From the NCBI GenBank assembly GCA_002405565.1, contig DHMB01000106.1, forward strand, positions 418 to 10,262: 9,845 bases of DNA, given 5' to 3'. The notes below the pieces were generated by a model, which searched no databases, had not been told where the DNA came from, and was given only the letters and a program-made list of their open reading frames with translations. Positions 4,801-9,845 of the stretch are shown here, one piece after another. This stretch comes from Clostridiales bacterium UBA4653. Its GTDB lineage: Bacteria; Bacillota; Clostridia; Oscillospirales; CAG-272. The position numbers and the translations under genes are program-made. Each line of letters opens with the position of its first letter. Position 1 is the stretch's first letter.

Positions 4801-6489
4801 ATGAAATTTTCCCAGATGCCGTATACCCGTCCCGATACGGAGGGGATACGCGCGCAGTATGATGAGCTTATAGCCCGCTTCAAGGCGGCAAAATCGGCTG
4901 ATGAGCAGATTGCGATAATCTCCGAGGAGGAGACTCTCAAAAATCACTTTTTCACAGAGGCGACCCTCGTTTCGATACGCAATTCCGTCAACACAAAGGA
5001 CGAATTCTATGACAAGGAAAACGAATATATCGATGAAAATTCGCCCTTCATAAGCGAAAAAATACAGGAATTCACGGACGCCCTTCTGGCTTCGTCGTTC
5101 CGTCCCGAGCTTGAAGCGCATTACGGAAAGCTCCTCTTCAAAAATTATGAGATTGCCGCGCGTTGCTTCGACCCGAAGATAATCCCGCTCATGCAGGAGG
5201 AAAACAAGCTCGTTTCCGCTTATCAGAAGCTCTACGGCTCCGCCCTTGTCGACTTTGACGGCAAAAAGCTCCCGCTCCCCATGCTCGCTCCCTACAAGGA
5301 AAGCAGCGACAGAGACGTCCGTCGCGCCGCTTTTGAGGCAGACGGCAAGTTCTTTGATGAGCACAGAGCCGAGTTTGACGACCTCTTCGACAAGCTCGTC
5401 AAGGTTCGTACAAAGATTGCGCATGAGCTCGGTTATGAAAACTTTGTCAAGCTCGGTTATGACCGTCTCGGCAGAAACTGTTACGGCCCCGAGCAGGTTG
5501 CAAAATTCAGAGAGGCAATCGCAAAGGACGCTGTTCCCGTTGTCGCAGAGGTAAAGGAGCTTCAGAGAAAGCGCATAGGAGTTGACACTCTCATGCTCTA
5601 TGATAACGGTTTTACGTTTATCGACGGCACCGCAAAGCCCGAGGGCACAGCGGACGATATTCTCGCCGCAGGCAAGAAAATGTATCATGAGCTCTCCCCC
5701 GAAACGGCTGAATTCATCGACTTCATGTATGACAATGAGCTCCTCGACGTTCTCTCAAAGGACGGCAAGGCTCCGGGCGGCTACTGCACCTTCATTCCGG
5801 ATTATAAGTCGCCCTTCATCTTCTCAAACTTCAACGGCACTTCCGGCGACGTCGACGTCCTGACGCACGAGGCGGGTCACGCTTTCCAGGCATACCGCGC
5901 CGCAAAGCTGGGAATCACGGGCGACCTTGCAAACCCGACGATGGAAACCTGCGAATGTCATTCGATGAGCATGGAATTTCTGACAAGCGACTATCACAAC
6001 CTCTTCTTCGGCAAGAACACCGCAAAATATGAGCTTTCTCATGCCGAGGACGCATTCTGCTTCATTCCTTACGGTTGCATGGTTGACGAATTCCAGCACA
6101 GAATGTATGAAAATCCCGACCTCACCCCCGACGAGAGAAACGAAGTCTGGGCAAGCCTTGAAAAGAAATATCGTCCCTATCTGCACACAGAGGGTCTCCC
6201 CTTCTTCGGCAGAGGCGCAGGCTGGCAGAGACAGCTTCATATCTATATGTATCCGCTTTATTATATCGACTATTGCATAGCGCAGACGGTCGCGTTCCAG
6301 TTCTGGCTTGCATATATGGAAAACAAAGAGGACGCATGGAAGCGTTACCTCGCCTTCACGGACAAAGCCGGCACAAAGACCTTTGAAGAGGTCGTTTCCG
6401 AGGCAGGGCTCTTCGTTCCCTATGAAGAAGGCGGAATGAAGAAGATCTGCGAAAGCGTCGGCAATTGGATAAAGGCTCATCAGATCTGA
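4801..6489 (+). CDS. M3-family oligoendopeptidase (PepF/M3-like zinc peptidase)
   Basis: Zinc metallopeptidase of 562 aa that cleaves short peptides in the cytosol; no signal peptide or membrane segment is visible. The zinc site is LTHEAGHAF (H356, E357, H360). The third ligand is E385 in the METCECHSMSMEF stretch, exactly 29 residues after the first His as in thimet oligopeptidase-type M3 enzymes, and E392 is the second conserved acid of that motif. The C-terminal half also has HIYMYPLYYIDYCIAQ and GGGAGW-like FFGRGAGWQ segments typical of the group. Length fits the shorter M3 oligoendopeptidase family better than classical PepF (about 600 aa), so I leave the gene symbol blank. It has its own promoter and terminator and is therefore monocistronic. 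The role is peptide recycling by family knowledge; specificity is unknown. Confidence 0.93.
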   Translation: MKFSQMPYTRPDTEGIRAQYDELIARFKAAKSADEQIAIISEEETLKNHFFTEATLVSIRNSVNTKDEFYDKENEYIDENSPFISEKIQEFTDALLASSFRPELEAHYGKLLFKNYEIAARCFDPKIIPLMQEENKLVSAYQKLYGSALVDFDGKKLPLPMLAPYKESSDRDVRRAAFEADGKFFDEHRAEFDDLFDKLVKVRTKIAHELGYENFVKLGYDRLGRNCYGPEQVAKFREAIAKDAVPVVAEVKELQRKRIGVDTLMLYDNGFTFIDGTAKPEGTADDILAAGKKMYHELSPETAEFIDFMYDNELLDVLSKDGKAPGGYCTFIPDYKSPFIFSNFNGTSGDVDVLTHEAGHAFQAYRAAKLGITGDLANPTMETCECHSMSMEFLTSDYHNLFFGKNTAKYELSHAEDAFCFIPYGCMVDEFQHRMYENPDLTPDERNEVWASLEKKYRPYLHTEGLPFFGRGAGWQRQLHIYMYPLYYIDYCIAQTVAFQFWLAYMENKEDAWKRYLAFTDKAGTKTFEEVVSEAGLFVPYEEGGMKKICESVGNWIKAHQI

Positions 6490-6501
6490 TAAATATTAAA
6501 G

Positions 6502-6539
6502 AAAACCTTCCTTTGGCAACCGCCAAAGGAAGGTTTTTT
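6502..6539 (+). terminator. Strong intrinsic terminator of the M3 peptidase gene
   Basis: AAAACCTTCCTTTGGC (6502-6517) and GCCAAAGGAAGGTTTT (6522-6537) form a 16-bp perfect stem with the 4-nt loop AACC, followed by a run of six T (6534-6539, partly in the stem). It starts 13 bp after the stop codon. The next promoter begins one base after the T-run. Confidence 0.93.
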
Positions 6540-6540
6540 A

Positions 6541-6570
6541 TTGACACGATAATCCCACCTGTGTTAAAAT
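6541..6570 (+). promoter_or_regulatory. Sigma-A promoter for the paired membrane-protein genes
   Basis: TTGACA (6541-6546) and TAAAAT (6565-6570) are separated by 18 bp, and TGT directly precedes the -10 as an extended element. The predicted start near 6577 gives a short leader with AAGGA at 6587-6591 ahead of the ATG at 6604. It directly abuts the upstream terminator. Confidence 0.78.
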
Positions 6571-6603
6571 ATACATACAATTCAAAAAGGACAGGTCATT
6601 CAA

Positions 6604-7047
6604 ATGATAAATCAGCCCAAAGCCCGCGGAGGCATGCAGTCGTTTTACAGCAGCGCGCGGTGGTTTCTCCTCGCAATCCCGATAGCGTCACTCTTCAATA
6701 TAATTTTTCTTCTGATGGATCAGGACTATTATTTCACATTCGCCATGGAATTTCCGTGCTATATAATGGCTTACGGCTTTACGCTCGCCGTCGACGGAGT
6801 TTTCTCCTCCCCCGCCCTTCCGATTGCAATGGCTGTTGTTTTATGCTTTGCGCTCGCGGCGTTCTGGTTTCTTTCAAAACATCATTACGGCTGGATGATT
6901 GCCGCCCTCGCGCTTTACATCGCCGATTTTGTGTTTTCCGTTAAAGTCATCGGGATATCGTTCCTCGGAGTAATGCTTCATATATTCATCATTTCCGCGC
7001 TTGCGGTCGGAGTTATAAACGGAAAAAGAGTTCACAGATTTGAATAA
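6604..7047 (+). CDS. Small multi-pass membrane protein, family unknown (paralog 1)
   Basis: A 147-aa hydrophobic protein that I do not recognise. Four to five transmembrane stretches are apparent, at about residues 18-38, 43-63, 68-90, 95-113 and 118-139, with short polar loops. There is no signal-peptide cleavage site and no enzymatic motif. A distinctive loop, FWFLSKHHYGWMIAAL (about 87-102), sits between two membrane segments and recurs in the next gene, as does YSSARW near the N-terminus. The ATG follows AAGGA at 12-nt spacing. It is first in a two-gene operon with its paralog, 17 bp apart. Integral membrane location is well supported; a function is not. Confidence 0.85.
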   Translation: MINQPKARGGMQSFYSSARWFLLAIPIASLFNIIFLLMDQDYYFTFAMEFPCYIMAYGFTLAVDGVFSSPALPIAMAVVLCFALAAFWFLSKHHYGWMIAALALYIADFVFSVKVIGISFLGVMLHIFIISALAVGVINGKRVHRFE

Positions 7048-7064
7048 AAAAGGACGGTAATATT

Positions 7065-7580
7065 ATGGACAAAAAACAATCCACCATTTCCACCCGCATA
7101 GTTCTCATGAGCCGTTACAGAAGCGCAAGATATGATATTTTTCTCATCTTCGCTTTGACAATTGTCAACCTTGTTTTGTCGTTCACAGACTCGAATTTAT
7201 ACTATCTCTTTTCCGCAGAGATACCGTTTTTTGTGCTTGAAATCGGTCGTGCGCTTCTCGAAAATGGGCTTATCTCCTCTCTGACGGTGCCTTCCGTGCT
7301 TTCGTTTGTATTCTGTATTCCGTATCTTTTCTTCTGGATATTCTCCAAAAAGCATTACGGTTGCATGATCGCGGCGCTTGTATATTTTTCAATCGACTGC
7401 GTATTTCTCGCCTCCGTCTTTACAAAAGAACGTGCTCTTGAAGCATTTATTCATCTCATTGTCCTCGGATTGCTTATTTACGGCGTCATCGTCGGCGCAA
7501 AGCTCAAAAAGCTGCCGGAGGACGAGCCCTCCGCAGAGACTCCCATAGCGGAAGAACATTCATCCGAAGAAAATCAATAA
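7065..7580 (+). CDS. Small multi-pass membrane protein, family unknown (paralog 2)
   Basis: A 171-aa membrane protein homologous to the preceding one. Shared landmarks, in the same order, are YRSARY near residue 18, the loop FWIFSKKHYGCMIAAL (about 90-105), and a last membrane helix followed by a basic end (AKLKK here, GKRVHRF there). Membrane segments lie at about 23-41, 46-64, 75-93, 98-117 and 127-145. Unlike its partner it carries a C-terminal tail of some 22 residues rich in Glu and Pro, probably cytoplasmic. The start has AAAGGA at 7049-7054, overlapping the end of the first gene by the intergenic gap only. The pair probably arose by tandem duplication and may form a heteromer. No function can be assigned. 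Confidence 0.85.
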   Translation: MDKKQSTISTRIVLMSRYRSARYDIFLIFALTIVNLVLSFTDSNLYYLFSAEIPFFVLEIGRALLENGLISSLTVPSVLSFVFCIPYLFFWIFSKKHYGCMIAALVYFSIDCVFLASVFTKERALEAFIHLIVLGLLIYGVIVGAKLKKLPEDEPSAETPIAEEHSSEENQ

Positions 7581-7591
7581 TACATAAAGAA

Positions 7592-7618
7592 ACGGCGGCT
7601 GACAAGGTCAGCCGCCGT
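7592..7618. terminator. Bidirectional terminator between the membrane-protein operon and htrA
   Basis: A 12-bp perfect stem, ACGGCGGCTGAC (7592-7603) with GTCAGCCGCCGT (7607-7618), around a 3-nt loop. Rightward it is followed by CTCTTTATTTTA. Leftward, on the minus strand, TTCTTTATG follows. It lies 11 bp past the stop of the second membrane-protein gene and about 40 bp past the htrA stop, so it can serve both converging units. Confidence 0.88.
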
Positions 7619-7659
7619 CTCTTTATTTTAAGGAGAACAAATGAAGAAGTTAGCTTATT

Positions 7660-9081
7660 TTATGAAGGGTCAAACTCGACGAAGGTAACGCTCAGCGTTA
7701 CTTCCTCGCATGAACGCAGATACGCATTGTATGATCCGCTTGATTTTGACGCTTCCGTGGGGCGAAGGATTTTGAGTGTAACCGTATCGCCCACTTTATA
7801 TTTTGTAAGGAGTTCGGTGAGAGTTGAGAAATCACTGCACTCCGTTCCGTTTATCGATGCAATAATGTCGCCCGTTTCAATGCCTGCAAGAGCGGCTGTA
7901 CCGCCTTCCTTGACGCTGTCAACACGGATGACGCCCGTATAGCGGTATCTGCCGATGTCAACATAGCTGTAAACCGTGACGCCGAGGCGCGCAACGCCCG
8001 TCAGATAACCGTATTTTGAAAAATCGTTTACGCATTTGATGACTTTCTCTGCGGGGATTGCATATCCCATGGCTTCGACGCTCGTTCCGCCGACCTTTGC
8101 GTTCGTTATACCGATGAGCTCGCCTTTCATATTGAAAAGCCCGCCGCCGGAGTTACCGGAGTTTATAGCTGCCGTTGTCTGCATGAGAGTCATTGTTGTA
8201 TTTTCAACGGTAACCGTTCTCGAAAGAGCACTGATTATGCCGTCCGAAAGGGTTATTCCGTAGCCCAGCGGGTTACCTATCGCAAGCACCTGTTCGCCGA
8301 GTTTGAGAGCAGATGAATCGCCGATCTTTGCGGCGGAGCAGTCATCCTTGTCTATTTTGATGACCGATATATCCGCGCTTTCGTCGCCGCAGACATATGC
8401 GCCTTCATATTTCGATCCGTCATAAAGAATGACGGTTATCGTTTCCGCGCCGCTGCCGGCAACATGATAGTTTGTAATTATATATCCGTCCGTCGTGTAA
8501 ATGACGCCTGATCCCTTCCCGAGCGAAGTCTGCTCGCCGTACGCCGTTTTGACGGTCTCCGTAACTTCAATCTGAACAACGGAGTTTATACATTTTTCCG
8601 CAACCTCTGCGTAACTTGAAAGAACCTCATCGCTCGTCGTTTTCACTGCAAGCGGAATGTCCTTATGATTTACGCCCGTAACGGGAACGATGACATCCTG
8701 TCCTTTTGTCTGCGTCTGCCCGTCCGGAGACGTTGTCTGCGTGGGTTCTGCCGTTGTTGTGCTTTCGGCAGGAGCGGCGGTCGTGGTTTCTGCTTTGTTG
8801 TTACGAATCATTCCTGTCACTGCGTTTGCGCATATTCCGCAAACTATCGAAACAACAAGACAAAGCGCCACGATCCATCCGACTGTCTTTTTGGACATAT
8901 ACGCGTCCTTTGTTTTTTTGCCTTCCCCCGGCTGGCTTCCATTGCCATAATATGAATAGCTCGGTGCTTTATTGCGGTCGGGATTCATATCCTCCCGATT
9001 ATCGCCGTAATCATTATTTTCTTTGTTATCATCCCTGCCGGTTTCGTCCTCTCCCGGTCTTTTATCGTCATCGTAAAGCAT
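7660..9081 (-). CDS. HtrA/DegP-type membrane-anchored serine protease with PDZ domain
   Basis: Trypsin-like quality-control protease of 473 aa acting on the outer face of the membrane. The first 62 or so residues are acidic, Asp/Asn/Gly-rich and probably cytoplasmic. One transmembrane anchor (about 66-91) follows, then a Thr/Ala/Glu-rich linker (95-130). The protease domain shows the triad H206 (ITNYHV), D237 (ADISVIKI) and S311 (NSGNSGGGLF). A single PDZ domain occupies roughly 365-440, with GIETGDIIASINGTE, ending in a further beta strand. This is the layout of Firmicutes HtrA paralogs (HtrA/HtrB/YyxA type), and I cannot say which. The ATG at 9081 has GGGGGAG about 10 nt upstream. A promoter is not clear: TTGTCA with a poor TAAATC box is the best pairing. 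It converges on the membrane-protein operon and diverges from the acetyltransferase gene. Confidence 0.95.
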   Translation of the reverse strand: MLYDDDKRPGEDETGRDDNKENNDYGDNREDMNPDRNKAPSYSYYGNGSQPGEGKKTKDAYMSKKTVGWIVALCLVVSIVCGICANAVTGMIRNNKAETTTAAPAESTTTAEPTQTTSPDGQTQTKGQDVIVPVTGVNHKDIPLAVKTTSDEVLSSYAEVAEKCINSVVQIEVTETVKTAYGEQTSLGKGSGVIYTTDGYIITNYHVAGSGAETITVILYDGSKYEGAYVCGDESADISVIKIDKDDCSAAKIGDSSALKLGEQVLAIGNPLGYGITLSDGIISALSRTVTVENTTMTLMQTTAAINSGNSGGGLFNMKGELIGITNAKVGGTSVEAMGYAIPAEKVIKCVNDFSKYGYLTGVARLGVTVYSYVDIGRYRYTGVIRVDSVKEGGTAALAGIETGDIIASINGTECSDFSTLTELLTKYKVGDTVTLKILRPTEASKSSGSYNAYLRSCEEVTLSVTFVEFDPS

Positions 9082-9206
9082 GATATTTTCTCTCCCCCTT
9101 CGTATGAACTCTTCTCTTCTTTCTTTTGTGATTTAATTTTAACTCATAAATGTGACAAAGTGTTGAACGATTCTTATCACTTGCGTAAATAAGTTTTTTA
9201 TATTTA

Positions 9207-9235
9207 TTGAATTTTCACGCAGGAATGTATATAAT
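9207..9235 (+). promoter_or_regulatory. Sigma-A promoter for the GNAT acetyltransferase
   Basis: TTGAAT (9207-9212), 17-bp spacer and a perfect TATAAT (9230-9235). The expected start is near 9242, giving a leader of about 27 nt. This makes an ATG at 9245 essentially leaderless and favours the ATG at 9269, which has GGAG at 9258-9261. Confidence 0.82.
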
Positions 9236-9268
9236 AGGGTTTAGATGACTTCCGCACGGAGATGTTTT

Positions 9269-9841
9269 ATGGATAAAGACAAACTCGGTATTTTTGCAAA
9301 AATTCCAACACTTGAAACAGATCGGCTGATCCTGCGCCGGATGAAGCCGTCGGATTCGGAGGATATGTTTGAATATGCCTCCCGTCCCGAGGTTTCTGAA
9401 TATCTTTTATGGCTCCCGCACACAACACAGCGTTTCACAAAAAATTATCTGCACTTTTTGCAGACTCAATACATGACAAAAAATTTTTATGACTGGGCTG
9501 TCACAATAAAGTCAACCGGAAAAATGATCGGCACCTGCGGCTTTACCTCCTTTGATCTTACAAACAATTCCGCCGAGGTCGGTTATGTCCTCAGCAGCAG
9601 CTATTGGGGGCTCGGCATTGCTCCGGAAGCACTGAAAAAAGTGATCGATTTCGGTTTCCGCGAGCTCCGGCTCCATCGCATTTGCGCCCGCATTATGGAT
9701 GGCAACGCTCGCAGCGAAGCCGTCGCAAAAAAGTGCGGACTGTCCCTTGAAGCAACTATGCGCGATCTGCTCTTCGTCAAGGGCAAATACAGAACCATCA
9801 AAATTTATTCCGTCCTCGAAACCGACCGTACTTTTCTTTGA
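9269..9841 (+). CDS. GNAT-family N-acetyltransferase, RimJ/RimL type
   Basis: A 190-aa acetyl-CoA-dependent N-acetyltransferase of the RimJ/RimL branch, which acetylates protein N-termini or small amines; the substrate is unknown. It begins with the classic LETDRLILRRMKPSDSEDM strand-helix, continues with AEVGYVLSSSYWGLGIAPEAL, where WGLGIA is the acetyl-CoA pyrophosphate-binding loop, and then RICARIMDGNARSEAVAKKCGL, the conserved N-x-x-S-x-x-x-x-x-K-x-G motif. I place the start at 9269 rather than the in-frame ATG 24 bp upstream because GGAG lies 7 nt before 9269 and the promoter start site would fall almost on the upstream ATG. The gene is complete, ending four bases before the window edge. 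It is divergent from htrA, with a 187-bp gap. Confidence 0.9.
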   Translation: MDKDKLGIFAKIPTLETDRLILRRMKPSDSEDMFEYASRPEVSEYLLWLPHTTQRFTKNYLHFLQTQYMTKNFYDWAVTIKSTGKMIGTCGFTSFDLTNNSAEVGYVLSSSYWGLGIAPEALKKVIDFGFRELRLHRICARIMDGNARSEAVAKKCGLSLEATMRDLLFVKGKYRTIKIYSVLETDRTFL

Positions 9842-9845
9842 AAAG

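Noticed and set aside
4714..5688. Long 324-aa open frame on the minus strand opposite the M3 peptidase gene
   Set aside because: It lies wholly antisense to a confidently assigned enzyme, has no recognisable motif or ribosome binding site, and is a by-product of the peptidase codon usage.
9245..9268. Upstream in-frame ATG of the acetyltransferase, adding 8 residues (MTSARRCF)
   Set aside because: It would start about 3 nt after the predicted transcription start with no ribosome binding site; the ATG at 9269 has GGAG at 7-nt spacing.
1..9845. Insertion sequences, CRISPR arrays, prophage or defence genes
   Set aside because: No transposase, integrase, regularly spaced repeats, terminal inverted repeats with target duplications, or defence-type domains were visible on either strand.

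Overview
This window looks like a chromosomal segment from a low- to mid-GC member of the Firmicutes, most likely a gut-type clostridium (Oscillospirales/Ruminococcaceae-like). That is inferred from strong GGAGG-type ribosome binding sites, near-consensus sigma-A promoters, a TTG start, FtsH with a charged tail, an M3 peptidase of the clostridial type, and a membrane-anchored HtrA with an acidic cytoplasmic N-terminus. No mobile element, CRISPR array, tRNA or rRNA was seen. The species cannot be named from this sequence.

Layout. Positions 1-318 hold no gene. They contain a perfect-consensus promoter firing leftward out of the window and the leader of ftsH. ftsH (319-2319, +) is followed by two hairpin terminators. 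The next interval, 2415-2757, looks empty if only ORFs are considered. On the minus strand, however, it holds a complete stable-RNA gene: a consensus promoter, a roughly 180-nt RNA whose ends pair in a long closing helix around an open bubble with a long apical stem, and a UUCG-loop terminator. This is the architecture of 6S RNA (ssrS), the RNA polymerase regulator. It is the most informative find here.

An operon follows on the minus strand, reading right to left: a HAD-family phosphatase (4652-3999), then alanine racemase (3956-2790, TTG start), ending at a perfect 24-bp palindromic terminator. A 148-bp divergent promoter region separates it from a plus-strand M3 oligoendopeptidase (4801-6489). 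That gene's terminator abuts the promoter of a two-gene operon of paralogous small membrane proteins (6604-7047 and 7065-7580), which I could not assign to a named family. The operon meets an htrA/degP-type protease gene (9081-7660, minus) tail to tail across one shared bidirectional hairpin. Divergent from htrA is a RimJ/RimL-type GNAT acetyltransferase (9269-9841, +) with its own strong promoter.

How the genes relate: two membrane-associated quality-control proteases (FtsH facing the cytoplasm, HtrA facing outside) and a cytosolic peptidase (M3) make protein turnover a recurring theme. Each sits in its own transcription unit, so they are neighbours rather than one pathway. Alr supplies D-alanine for peptidoglycan, and 6S RNA would adjust sigma-A transcription globally. 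The window is mostly ordinary core genome. The items most worth a second look are the 6S RNA gene, the tandem membrane-protein pair, the leftward promoter at the left edge, and the loss of the carbamylated-lysine position in Alr.
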